From Lingula anatina (lineage: Eukaryota; Brachiopoda; Lingulata; Lingulida; Lingulidae): a stretch of 64,000 nucleotides of DNA. Positions 46,448-56,860 of this stretch are shown piece after piece. Numbering within the stretch: position 1 is the first letter of the stretch; the number at the start of each line of letters is the position of its first letter. The DNA is taken from positions 184,725 through 248,724 of the forward strand of contig NW_019773714.1 in assembly GCF_001039355.2 (NCBI RefSeq), in the 5' to 3' direction. Both the position numbers and the translations under genes were made by a program. The notes under the pieces are model-generated. The model was not told where the DNA came from and did not search any database. It saw only the letters and a list, made by a program, of their open reading frames with translations.

Positions 46448-47209
46448 CTATTCAAAAATACGCTCATAACATGATTGCAAGGTGTGATCGTAGCATTCAA
46501 CACCTTCCGTTGACATAACTTCATTTATAAGTTTACGACGATTTTCGTGTAAACGTTGGATCACGGAATAAATGTAAGGATCGTCTTCAAGGTCTCGAAG
46601 AGATATGTAAAAATCATATGCTTCGAGAATGACACTGGTTTTGACCTGTTGAAACGCCTCTTCTATAAACCGATACACTGACACAGACCAAACGGGTTCG
46701 ATGCACTCGTGTTCGCGCTGGCTTCCGTGGGCGGTCTGGCAACCGGTGCAATTTCGGGTCTTCAGATAGTTAATCATCCTCGTCAGGAAATAGGTGTACA
46801 GGAGACGCACGACGGCTTTACTCGACGGTTGAGGTTGGGCGTCACCGTTTTTCTTCTTCTTGGCTAGTGTCGCATCGACTTCTCCGAACAGCCGCAAAAA
46901 CGCTGACCAATCTGTATACCCCATCTCGATGACCGTGGTGGATTCACCCTTTTGGTAGCTAATCTTTATTGGAGCTTTTGGACCTTCGAAGGACAATTTG
47001 TAGAGGTCGCAGAAAGGGACCGTCAGAATGCTTTCGTTTAAAAACGCCTCTTCTATCTCTCCTGCGTGCTTTGTGACATGGCCCCAAACAATGTCATTAA
47101 ATCTGATCTTTTGCTTTGACTTGTCTGAGAGAACGACAAGAAGCTCATTCTGCCTGTTAAAGCAGACAGTTAGGCAAAAAGCGTCACCAAAAGGAAGAAA
47201 TCTCGCCAT
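46448..47209 (-). CDS. Intronless 253-residue protein with Cys/His motif, unknown function
   Basis: A complete intronless frame with ATG at 47209. The N-terminal ~110 residues look like a mixed beta-rich domain (FCLTVCFNRQNELLVVLS). A basic linker (KKKKNG) follows, then a helical C-terminal half with a Cys/His cluster NCTGCQTAHGSQREHEC (C-x2-C-x3-H-x4-H-x-C), which looks like a zinc site. A TATATATA about 44 bp upstream (47251-47258) suits a minus-strand promoter. I recognise no named family. The Cys/His spacing reminds me of unannotated predicted proteins scattered in other invertebrate and fish genomes, which is an impression and not a search result. It is divergent from the gene starting at 47584. 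Confidence 0.65.
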   Translation of the reverse strand: MARFLPFGDAFCLTVCFNRQNELLVVLSDKSKQKIRFNDIVWGHVTKHAGEIEEAFLNESILTVPFCDLYKLSFEGPKAPIKISYQKGESTTVIEMGYTDWSAFLRLFGEVDATLAKKKKNGDAQPQPSSKAVVRLLYTYFLTRMINYLKTRNCTGCQTAHGSQREHECIEPVWSVSVYRFIEEAFQQVKTSVILEAYDFYISLRDLEDDPYIYSVIQRLHENRRKLINEVMSTEGVECYDHTLQSCYERIFE

Positions 47210-47583
47210 GACTCTGTATGCCGTCTGTGCTCGTCTAGAGGGATTTCTCCCCTATATATACAGAAGAAAAAAACGCTGAGTCAGAATGACTTTAAGAATA
47301 TTTTTGCTGAGTCAAGGATATTGTATAACATCTATTTATCTGGGATTAAAAAAAACGCTGACTCAGAATGACTTTAAGAATATTTTTCGCTGAGTCACGG
47401 ATATTGTATAACATCTTTTTATCTGGGAATAGGAAAAACGCTGACTCAGAATGACTTTAAGAATATTATTGCTGAGTCACGGATATTGTATAACATCTAT
47501 TTATCTGGAGATTAAAAAACGCCAAGTCACGGTATTTTGCAGGCTATAAATATTCCGAAATTTAAAGGACACGGGTAGGCGAC
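47210..47583. promoter_or_regulatory. Divergent promoter with three 83-bp repeats and paired AP-1-like sites
   Basis: Between two opposed ATGs lie three units (starting near 47267, 47350 and 47433) plus a partial fourth. Each contains GCTGA(C/G)TCAGAATGACTTTAAG, GCTGAGTCA, GGATATTGTATAACATCT and TTATCTGG. TGACTCA/TGAGTCA is the consensus for AP-1/bZIP factors, and GCTGA-TCA extends it toward a Maf site. TATA boxes flank the array: TATATATA at 47251-47258 for the minus gene and GCTATAAATA at 47545-47554 for the plus gene. The layout of tandem enhancer repeats between two TATA boxes resembles the control regions of small DNA viruses. Confidence 0.7.
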
Positions 47584-48013
47584 ATGGATCTCTCAGATTT
47601 ATGGCAGAGCAATATATCAGATAGGGAATTGGCCGCGCATTTGGATCAGTTTGAAAGACAACAGCAAAGCGACGATGAGCTAGTCGAGCACTTGGAAACT
47701 TTTGAAAAAAGGTGAGTGGCAGTAAAGTGTGCAGAAAACTATCACGTGATATTGAGATACTATTAAAGGCCGTGCTAAGCAATTTGACATGCACACAAAA
47801 TAACTTTTCAGTCCCGGCTTTCATATTATACTACGACATAAAGAAAGCTTCACAAATATTCATAGTCGACGACTAAATTTCCTTGTGGATATTCCGATGT
47901 CCGTNATGCGGTCTATGACGGAAGCATTGAGTATCATTCATTTAGCCTACCCCCTGACCACAGTGTGCGCTCTAGAAGTCTGCTACGAAATCATTGTACC
48001 GCTGATGCTTTAA
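47584..48013 (+). CDS. Short two-exon gene, unknown; frame crosses the N at 47905
   Basis: Exon 1 (47584-47711) opens with MDLSDLW and is rich in Glu, Gln and Asp. It ends at AAAAAG|GTGAGT. Exon 2 (from 47812, after TTTTCAG) restores the frame and stays open through the N at 47905 (codon GTN, valine for any base) to TAA at 48011-48013, giving 109 residues. It stands about 30 bp downstream of a TATA box in the bidirectional promoter. Exon 2 might instead continue by splicing into sequence lost at the N, because the N may mark a contig join. No family is assigned. Confidence 0.45.
47905..47905. other. Single N, without flanking duplication
   Basis: Unlike the other three Ns, no repeat is seen on the two sides. 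It may be a single uncertain base or a gap of unknown size. It matters because the GABA-B-like gene to the right lacks its later exons and the GH13 gene to the left lacks its first exons. Confidence 0.7.
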
Positions 48014-48177
48014 TTTTGTACTATTATACCTGTTATCAGAGGGTAAACCTAACTCGAGTTCCACATCCAAATCAATATGAAAGATTAAATACTTTTTAAA
48101 ATTGACCGCACAAATTGGGACACTGATTTGAATATTATATTTAAAGTATGTTTACATTTTGTTTAAGTGAATCATAC

Positions 48178-50896
48178 CTGTATCATTTTCAGTTTCCCCG
48201 TGATCTCTCCTATCACATCCGTCTCAGTGATGCTGCCGTAATGGAGCAGTGCCATGACAGGTGGGTCTGTTTTTGACGTCATCAGATCTTGGAGCTTGGC
48301 CACGGCGTTTCCAACATGATATACAGATTCGTTTGCAGGCACCTTCAGATAGAAGAAAACAATGGCTTAATTATCAGTGGATTGATTTCTTTTAAAGGGA
48401 ACTACTAAGTAGCTACTGCAATAATGTCACCTGTAAAGAAGCCTATATAGTGTTAAGAAGCCTGTATAGTCTATACAACATTGGTCAAAAAGGTTGTCCC
48501 ACCCCTGTTTCCATGTACTTTTATTTACAAATGATGGTGAAAATATACACATTTTATACCATTTAGTAAAATTTATAAGAGGTACCCCCTCAAATCCATT
48601 GTTTCACTGTGACTTCTACAGATGTAAAGAAATGTCTATTAAATTGAAAAGATGCCATCAAATGTCACCAAGTTCACACGCAATTAGCATTAGGGTGTGC
48701 TCGTTAAAGGTCACGTGCCTAACAGCGTGTGCGTCTACCGCATACTGCAATTACCTCCTGTAGACGGCGCGACAAACCTTCAACACGGGTAACAATTCTG
48801 TTTTGTGGGATATTGTCCCATTCTTCTTAAACAAGTTTGGGGAGTTGGTCCACGTTTTTATGGGGTTGGTTCTCCTTTGCATTGCACACTCCAATTCATG
48901 TCACAGTTGATTAGTAAGTTTAATATCAGGGCTGAAAGATGGTGGTTCCACCCTTAGAGCATTGTGTTTCTTCAACAAACACTTGCCAGGCGAGAGGTGT
49001 GAGCAAGTGTGCAGTCATGATAAAGTCTGGAGTTAACCCCAAAGTCAGTTCCTGAAGATGGAATGATATATCAGCTGAGAATGCTACGTTCAGTGATCCC
49101 ACAGGCACCTGAACCTGGCCATCCATTACTGGAAGGAAGTCGGTTTTGATGCAGAATCAAATAATTTCTTGTATCCCATCCATGGTCAAAGAGGGTCCAT
49201 AGATATGTTAAAAATGCCTCTTTGAAGGGTGTGTGCAGGATAATATTGCCTGAGGTGTTAGATCAGTCCTCATCTGGAGAACATTCCAAGCCCATGGTAT
49301 TAGTACATTGTTCCTTTTGGAACAAAACGTAACAGGGACATTTTATTGTAACATTCTCAACAGAAATCTCACTCCATTTGCAAGAGGTGACTTCAGGGAT
49401 GCTACTGGCTTCATTGTGACAACGCACTTGCTCACAGCTCTCTTCTGGCAAGCGATTTGTTGCAGAAACACAGGGCTCTGAGGATCGGACAACCGTCTTT
49501 GAGCCCTGATATTAATCCTACTGAGCACCTGTGGCATGAATTGGAATGTGCATTGCAGAGGAGAACAAATTCCCAAATAATCTTGACCAATTCCTCCACG
49601 ATCGTTAGGATAAATGGGACAATATCCCACATAACAGAATTATTACCCGTGTTGAAGGCTTGTCGCGCCGACTACAGAAGATAATTGCAGTACGCGGTAG
49701 ACGCACACGCTGTTAGGCACGTGATCTTTATCGAGCACACCCTAATGCTAATTGTGTGTGAATTTGGTGACATTTGATGGCGAATAGACATTTCTTTACA
49801 TCTGTAGAAGTTACAGTGAAACAGTGGATTTGAGGGGGTACATGTACCTCTTACAAATTTTACTAAATGGTATAAAATGTGTATATTTTCACCACTATTT
49901 TGTATTTTTTTAACCATTAATCATGTTAGACACGGTATCTGTAATAAAAAGCACCATTTCTAACAATTTACAGCTGTGAGGTGATCATTTGTAAATAAAG
50001 TACGTGGAAATGGGGGTGGGACAACCTTTTTGACCAATGTTGAATAGTGCGGGTAAACAAGCCTATAAAGTGTAAACAAGTCTATAAAGCCTATATAATG
50101 CGGGCCTACGTGCCTTAGCGTTCCTTTCAAACTACAAGAAATACATGGCTGAACTATTTACAGTGCTAAAGAAAGGTGAATTGTACATACAACATTAAAG
50201 ACAGATGGAAACATTTGAAAGATGGCGTCGAGACTAGTCGACTGATCGAGTCCTATTTTTCGAGGAAACATTGTTGGGCTGGCTCACCGTGAGAGACTAA
50301 CAACTTAAAAGTTGCAATCATTGAAATATTTTTACTATTACGTGAGAAACTCATCTCAACAGAACACCCATGCCCGACGCCCCATTTTAATTAACACCAA
50401 CAAACTTGTGAAAGGGGTAAAAATCCCTGTAGAGTAATAACATTTAGGTGCGTCACAAAGTCGACCGGTCCAGTTATGTTTTAACAACTTAAAAGTTGAA
50501 GTAGTACTTGTTTATAACATCTAATGTCAAATGAATAGCTTTACAGCTTTTCAAATTGTGCACTTTCTGACATTTTTTTCTGCTTTCATATTGAAAATAA
50601 CAGATTAAAAATACTTCAGACAGACTGAAATTATATTTTTCCTTGATTCATATACCAAAAAGAATGAATTATGGGTTAACTCCACTCACCGAAGTGTTTT
50701 TGATGACGAGACGCAGCGTGTGCCCTGACAGCATTTCGGGATGGTTGTTGATGTCGTTGAGGGCCAGCTGAACAGGGCCATACATTTGCTCGTTGGGCGT
50801 GCCAATCGGAGCGAGCATACCGAAGTAAATATCAGCGCCTTCAGTAACACGGAGACACAGGCCCAATAACAGCGCAATGTTGCCAAACACTTCCAT
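48178..50896 (-). CDS. GABA-B-like receptor, first two coding exons (ligand-binding domain start)
   Basis: Exon 1 (50690-50896, 69 codons) starts with a signal peptide (NIALLLGLCLRVTEG). It then enters a type I periplasmic-binding-protein fold: IYFGMLAPIGT, VQLALNDINNHPEMLSGHTLRLV. Exon 2 (48178-48342, 55 codons, phase 0) continues with AVAKLQDLMT, MALLHYGSITETDVIGEITGKL and ends KMIQ|GTATGA. The layout corresponds to strand 1, helix 1, strand 2 and the G-x-x-S/T-x(2)-T region of class C GPCR ligand-binding domains. The neighbouring GABA-B-like TM exons at 60-62 kb support that class. Guanylyl-cyclase receptors share the fold and remain possible. No later exons were found. The intron holds a Tc1/mariner copy. 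Confidence 0.7.
48476..50042 (+). mobile_element. Degenerate Tc1/mariner-type transposon
   Basis: The 1,567-bp element has terminal inverted repeats beginning CAACATTGGTCAAAAAGG and continuing TTGTCCCACCCC for at least 55 bp. A TA lies directly left of the left end, while the right flank reads AATA. Inside, the plus strand keeps the transposase block SPDINPTEHLWHELECAL around 49502-49556, the third catalytic region of Tc1-like DDE transposases. Frames are broken by stops and indels, so it is inactive. It is inserted in the intron of the GABA-B-like gene. Confidence 0.88.
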
Positions 50897-52400
50897 TTTC
50901 AAACTCACAAATCCGTATAACAGGCTCGTCGCTGCACCGTGTCCGTATGACCGCGTTTATCATCTGATAAACTTCGAAACGGTAATCTGCAGTTTGAAGA
51001 TATATCATGGAACTTAAGGATAAAAGTCACTTGTCAATTTGTAGATAATACATCATTCTTCTCAATGCCACTATTTTCACATAAACACCCCCGCACGAAA
51101 ATTCAGTAGTATCGAAGTAGCAAAGAAACATTAACGCAGTAGTGGTGTAGAGCATATTTGCAGTAGAAATGCAGTATAGTCTACTGCAATTCTACTCCAA
51201 AAAGTACATAGGTTTGTACAGAGAGGAGCATTATTGCAGTAGATTAGCAGCCTGATAGAAGCATGTTTCAAATATGCTAATTAGCTCCTAAATCGAAGTA
51301 GATTTGAAGCATGTTTGCAGTATGATTGCAGGAGTCTACTGCGATGGAGTATCTACTGCGTTCTCATGCGGGTATCATTATTAAATATGTGTCTGGGATT
51401 GTATAACGCCAGGCTGGCAGCTCCATTTTCAACTTTTGCATGTTTTTCTCTGGCTAGGGGGTCTTGTTGACCTGATAAACTGGTTAACTTTGATATCTTT
51501 GCTAATTCAACATATATTGAAAATCTGAGACCCATTCTTGTTGATACCAAAGAGGGCTATCGAGTGAAGATGTCTACACATGTTCTTTTGTAGTGGACTT
51601 CTAGTTTTAAGGGTATAAAGGTCATACTGAGATCACCTATTAAGCGTTATATCTCCTTACGTTCCGATTACATAATTAAATAAGGATATGAAATAAAATC
51701 TGTTGAAATAAGCTTTCTATTGATATGCAACATGTTGGTATATCTTGGCTGGTTAAGAAGATAGCCACCCTGTTAATCGGAACCTTAAGCTGTTGTTAAT
51801 CTGTGTTGAAAATCAGAATAACGTAAATAAGACAAAAATCCACAAATATATAATAATTCATGTCGCCAAAGGTACCGATGAACCTAATGAACAGACCCAT
51901 TAAAATGATAACATTCATTAATCAAGATCATTACATTTTTTTAAAACTTTTTATTAAATATCAATTCATTTCATATTTTATATCACAGTATTATTGATTA
52001 CTTTGTAGAGTTTACTTAACATTTAAATGGATTTTAGACTTAATATATTTAACATTTAATAATTAATTATTTTAATGTCATTCTTACTTTGATAAGTTTA
52101 CAACAGATATATACACATTCCTTCTAACTTAATTTATATCATTGTAAAATATTCGCCTCTGTCTTCCAATACAGTTTGCTGGGGAGCCATGGAGTAAGGG
52201 CCCATTACAATGTATGCTGTAGGTGAGCTATCTCACTTAACTCTATATAATTGACAATAAAGCGTAACAAACTAACTACAATGTAGACATTTGATAATAG
52301 TAAAGTCAAACATATGTATTAAGGTGCACAGAAAACTGGATGATATTTCTGCTCATGATGTGATCCTGATTGTAAATGTAAATTGGACATTGTACTTATG
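50897..52400. other. Gene-free stretch with one MITE
   Basis: Apart from the MITE at 51090-51372, this is AT-rich sequence without recognisable exons. It is presumably the 5' flank of the GABA-B-like gene and intergenic DNA. Confidence 0.55.
51090..51372 (-). mobile_element. MITE with CCCGCACGAAAA ends (copy 1)
   Basis: This 283-bp non-coding element has ends CCCGCACGAAAATTCAGTAG and CTACTGCGTTCTCATGCGGG. The interior is rich in GCAGTAGA / TCTACTGC motifs. It is an inverted copy of 53426-53712 along its whole length. Confidence 0.88.
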
Positions 52401-52435
52401 AAATAATGCTTTATTCGGACAAAACTTACCTTGCT

Positions 52436-52530
52436 TGTTCTGCCTGATATCTGATCCGGCAATGAGACGTCCTAGAACAGGCTTCGCCCACGGATATATT
52501 GTCACTATCAATGTCTCTATGGAAACTGAG
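52436..52530 (-). other. Possible isolated exon
   Basis: On the minus strand CACCTCAG precedes, and CAAGCAAG|GTAAGTTTT follows, about 95 bp that are open in two frames (one reads GEACSRTSHCRIRYQAEQ). The splice signals are good, but there is no family match and no neighbouring exon. It may be chance. Confidence 0.2.
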
Positions 52531-53425
52531 GTGACACAAATAAAACTATCCAATCACAACCATTCTTAATATAACCGTACACTAGTATGTCACTGTTAAC
52601 GGTATAGCTCTGTGCAAATTAGTGATATACATTACACTACTTGTTTTGGCCAAGGGTTAAGCCATTCTGCTTGGATTAAAGACATTTTTATGGAACACTA
52701 TGTAGAGTAACAATGGCAAAATTATCAGTGCATCTGATACGCTCTTTCTGCATCTCATTATTGTCGGATTGGGTTGATTCGGTTTCTTTATAATCTCCTT
52801 CTTTCTCTTGCTCTCTTTCTCTCTCTCATCACCTCACCTACCTACCAATCACCGCTCTAATTTTCGCACATCATTCTCACACACGATCTCTCTCTCTCCC
52901 TCTCTCTCAAAGTGACAACACATATTAAACATGTCGAATGCAAATATTTATCTGTATATGTTATCTACCACGGAAGATGACAAGTGAAACTATTAGAATA
53001 AAAATCCACCAGAATGAGGGCATCACGTTCATAAAAATGTAGTTTAGCTGGCAATCGCCCATCTTTTTCCTTCTTCCCACTCTCTCATTAGTTTGTCTAA
53101 CTCAAGCACTACAACCACCCTCCACATACAAACACACACACACACACACACACTCACACTCACACACAGTGGTCCATATATTGAAATAAAACATTTACCA
53201 ATATTCGCAGTTCACCATTATAGATAGGTAAAACATTACATCGATTGAACGGGAATGTGGGCAAATGCACTTAATTGTTTAGTCCCATTTCACAATTCTC
53301 ATCACAGCTGACTTGTGGCCTGACACAAAATATTCAACATTATTTCAATCAGCTATTATGAATACATGAGGACAAAATCCCAACAAAAATCTAATTGAGA
53401 TTATGTGGTAACTCAATTAGGGCAA

Positions 53426-53712
53426 CCCGCACGAAAACGCAGTAGATACTACAGCGCAGTAGACTAATGCAATCATACGTACTGCAAACATGCCTCAAAT
53501 CTGCTTCGATTTGGGAACTAATAAGCATATTTGAAACATGCTTCTATCATGCTGCTAATCTACTGTATTAATGCTCCTCTCTGTACAAACCTATGTACTT
53601 TTTGGAGTAGAATTGCAGTAGGCTATGCTGCATTTCTACTGCAAATGTGCCCCACACCACTGCTGCGTTAATGCTTCTTTGCTACTTCGATACTACTGCA
53701 TTTTCGTGCGGG
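53426..53712 (+). mobile_element. MITE with CCCGCACGAAAA ends (copy 2)
   Basis: This 287-bp element has ends CCCGCACGAAAACGCAGTAG and CATTTTCGTGCGGG. It is the same family as copy 1 at 51090-51372, in opposite orientation 2.1 kb away. Confidence 0.88.
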
Positions 53713-54385
53713 AACATAAGCCTTTCCCCACTGTAGGACCTAAAGGAAACTGGCCAAAATCCCACTGGGTCCAATGAGACACATATACTAGATCTGAAGG
53801 CCGTTTGATAAAATCCCTATAGAGACCTATGGGTGGTTCTTTTGGAAGTTTTCGTAGCCATCTCCCTTCATTTCCGATTTGGACCCTGGAACCCACTACC
53901 AGAGATCCATCTACTGCTGTTGCAAAATCGGTTGAAGGTACTTGACCAATATTTGAGACTGCTAACGCAACTCGACAGCATCATCCATCCGGCGTCTGTT
54001 AGCAAATAGGTGGACCTAGTTTCAGAAGCTTCAAAACAATCTCGAAACTAAAAGTTGAATGGCAAATTTAATTTCTTGGGGGATACCCCCTAATATGGTC
54101 ACAGATTGATTGTCACCAGATATTCACAGATATGTCTATGTCTTATTTCTGACACAATATTCCGTCAAAATGTACACCCTATTAATCTGTGGCCCTGGTA
54201 AAGGGTTCATGGGCAGAAGGATGTTCTCAACCATTGTTTTCAGGCCTGTTCTATAATCAATTTCAGAAGAATACGCACCTTTCCCACGTCAACCAAACCA
54301 CCATCATAGATAATTATTTTTATTATTGTAGTTATTGTCGGATCTTAGTTTGGTTGAAATGACAATTACCGTCACCTCTCACCAC

Positions 54386-54390
<5 letters not shown>

Positions 54391-54450
<60 letters not shown>
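54391..54450. repeat. (CT)n(CA)n compound microsatellite
   Basis: A TC run followed directly by an AC run, at the edge of the dispersed repeat copy. Confidence 0.95.
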
Positions 54451-54453
<3 letters not shown>

Positions 54454-54455
54454 CA

Positions 54456-54618
54456 CGAAGACACAGTGACTCATATCCTAATAAACGTTTACCAATATTC
54501 CCATTTCATCCTTAAAATGAAGTGAAACTGCTGAAANCGAAGACACAGTGACTCATATCCTAATAAACGTTTACCAATATTCCCATTTCATCCTTAAAAT
54601 GAAGTGAAACTGCTGAAA
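54456..54618. repeat. Exact 81-bp direct repeat around an N (54537)
   Basis: 54456-54536 and 54538-54618 are identical and separated only by the N. This is an unmerged contig overlap. Confidence 0.95.
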
Positions 54619-54829
54619 AACAAAACACTAACTGAACAGAAATGAGGGCAAATGCAATTAACTGTCTATTCCCATTTCACGTTTATCTATACGGCTGACT
54701 TGCAACCAGACACAAAATATTAAATAACTATAATCGGCCATTATGTATATATTGCGTTACGGGTGACTTTCATGACAAGGTAGGGATAAACCTGAAAAAA
54801 CAAGAGCATTACCACAAGGAATGTGTGTA

Positions 54830-56085
54830 GTGGAGAAAGGAATGGGGGAGGGAAATGTTGATAGAATGGGCAAGGGCAAACAAGATTAAGATCATGAACA
54901 CCTTCTACAGAAAGAAAAATATAAGAGGATGGACATGGGAAAGTCCAGACGCTAAATAAAATAATGAAATTGATTACATCATGACAAACAGACCAAACAT
55001 ATTGACTGATGAGAAAGTACTAAACAGACTAAACATCGGTATTGACCTCAGAGCTGTCTTGGGAGTGATTCGGATCAATGTCAGGAAGGATGGAAGAATG
55101 CAAATATGATCATAAGGCATAACAGAAAAAACATAAAGACTTACAGACCCATCTGCTTATTATCAAACCTGTATAAGATTTATACCAAGATTTTTGTCTC
55201 AAAGGTTAACAAAAGCCTGAATTAATTAGCACAGCCAAAAGAATATGCAGGTTTCAGAACAGATCACATGCATATTGTCAACCAGCTGAAGAAAATGTTA
55301 TGAAGACAACCAGGCTCAACCACCTCATGTTTGCAGGTGACATCATAATGGTAGCAGATGACCCAAACGATCTTCAGACAACACTAGAGACCGTAGCAGA
55401 TGTAAGCCTCAGGTGTGGGTTAAACATAATACCAACAAGACTAAAGTAATAGGAGAAATGAGATAAATGCAATAGAAGAGTATGTACAGGGCAACGTTTC
55501 AGCCTCAGCGACAAAACTCTGGATAAAGAAATCCAAAGAAGAATAAACGCAGGATGGGTAGCGTTAACAAAGCACGAAGATATATTGAAAAGCATTCCCC
55601 CTACCTGTCTGAAAAGGAAAATGTTCAATGCCATCTGTGACCTATAATTTAGAGACATGGACAAATAATGCTTCCATGGAACAAAATCTATTAACGGCAT
55701 GGAAAAAGTTAGAAAGAATTTTGTTAAACCTTAGAGTATGAGATAGGATGGCCATCAAGTGCACAAGAGAACAGATCGAAGTGAAGGATGTGCTTCTTAT
55801 AGTTAAAGAGATGAAATGGAGATGGAAGGACATATCAATAGAATCAAAGATGGCAGATGGACAATAAGGGTGACAGAATGGACACCAAGATATAAATATA
55901 GGAAACAAGGGAAGCCTCGGAAGAGATGGATTGATGAATTAGACGAATACTGAAAAGAAAAAAAAAAAAAAAACTGGAATTATGGAGCCCAAGACAAAAT
56001 ACGCTGGATGAAGCATGCAGAGGCTTTTGTCCAACAGTGGAACAATTTAGGCTATGAAAGATGATGATGATGATGATGATTAAAA
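54830..56085 (+). mobile_element. Degenerate non-LTR retrotransposon (LINE)
   Basis: Broken frames show the end of an endonuclease domain (RGWTWESPDAK, NEIDYIMTNRP, VLNRLNIG). Reverse-transcriptase blocks follow: YRPICLLSNLYKIYTKIF, then YAGFRTDHMHIVNQL, then FAGDIIMVADDPNDLQTTL in place of FADDI-type. The C-terminal region contains MKWRWKDI and RKRWIDELDE-like sequence. It ends in a (GATGAT)n tail at about 56060-56080, as many LINEs end in short repeats. Stops, frameshifts and an internal deletion make it inactive. The clade (RTE- or CR1-like) is uncertain. Confidence 0.85.
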
Positions 56086-56429
56086 ATCCAAAAACAATTC
56101 TGAAAGATGTTAAATGGTGAATCAATTTTTAAATAGCAGACTAACATGTCCCTTTCCTCACTATGGACCTATAGGTAATTGGCAAAAATCCTATTAGGCC
56201 CTAAGAGACATATATCTTAGAGAGTCTTCTACAGGACGCCCGATAGAATTCCAAAAGAATTTTTTAATTGAGATTTCTGAAAAGATGTTTTGGTGGTCTC
56301 TTGTTTATGAAAGTCTGTATTTAATAACCTTTTGTATTTCCTTTCTTCCTGCAGTGACAAACCACGGCATTAGAGCATGGCTAGAGAATGTGCCAGCCAA
56401 AGCTCTTGCAATTCTCTTGTAATTCTCAC

Positions 56430-56781
56430 GACAACTATTCACATGGGTGATTGCAAGCATGCCATCTATTCATTAGAATCTCGATTTTCATATAGCTCTT
56501 ATTGCAACACAGTTAAAGTAGATATGCCATCCAAAACAGTAATATTTTTTGTCTTAGAGTTGGAAAATCCTGATAGAAAGTCGAATGGTTCTAACTTCTG
56601 TATCTTAAATGAGTACATGTGTCGGGCTAGGTGTCGGCTGTGTAGAGAAATATGAAATGGGACCAAACAATTAATTGCATTGCCCCCATTCCATTTCAGT
56701 TCAACAATTTTACCAATGTAAACTGCGAATATTGGTATTTCTTTTCTGCCAAGTGATGTGCCACTGCGCGCGGGCAATGTT

Positions 56782-56828
<47 letters not shown>

Positions 56829-56860
56829 ATGCATGATTGTGAGAGGGAGAGAGAGAGGGT
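56430..56860 (-). repeat. Inverted copy of the 53-54.8 kb dispersed repeat, with GT microsatellite
   Basis: The blocks GAAATGGGAC-AACAATTAATTGCATTGCCC and GCGAATATTGGTA are inverse versions of those at 53.2 and 54.5 kb. A (GT)n run at 56785-56826 corresponds to the CA run of the other copies. Confidence 0.7.

Larger units (their letters stand above)
43570..48013. mobile_element. Candidate uncharacterised mobile or virus-like element
   Basis: This ~4.4-kb block is packed with regulatory repeats and small genes unrelated to the genes on either side. It contains three ~155-bp repeats and a TATA box driving a spliced acidic-protein gene on the plus strand. It also has an intronless 253-codon gene on the minus strand, and a divergent promoter with three 83-bp repeats carrying paired TGAGTCA/TGACTCA sites. 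That promoter also faces a short two-exon gene on the plus strand. No integrase, polymerase, capsid or terminal repeat was recognised, and the ends are not defined. The outer limits given are those of the unusual features. The element reading is inference; an ordinary, poorly conserved gene cluster is the alternative. Confidence 0.45.
52790..54780. repeat. Dispersed repeat family with CT/CA microsatellites (forward copies)
   Basis: Two forward copies (about 53145-53400 and 54420-54780) share CACAGTG-, ATATTGAAATAAA/ATATCCTAATAAA, CGTTTACCAATATTC, GGGCAAATGCA-TTAATTGT and TTCCCATTTCAC. They also share GCTGACTTG-CAGACACAAAATATT and TCGGCCATTATG-like blocks. Each starts next to a (CT)n(CA)n microsatellite. 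A third, inverted copy is at 56430-56860. Confidence 0.75.

Noticed and set aside
48178-48342. Splicing of the GABA-B-like exon 2 directly onto the GH13 exon at 43438 to make a fusion protein
   Set aside because: The splice phases do not match (phase 0 donor, phase 1 acceptor) and the joined frame leaves the GH13 frame and stops.
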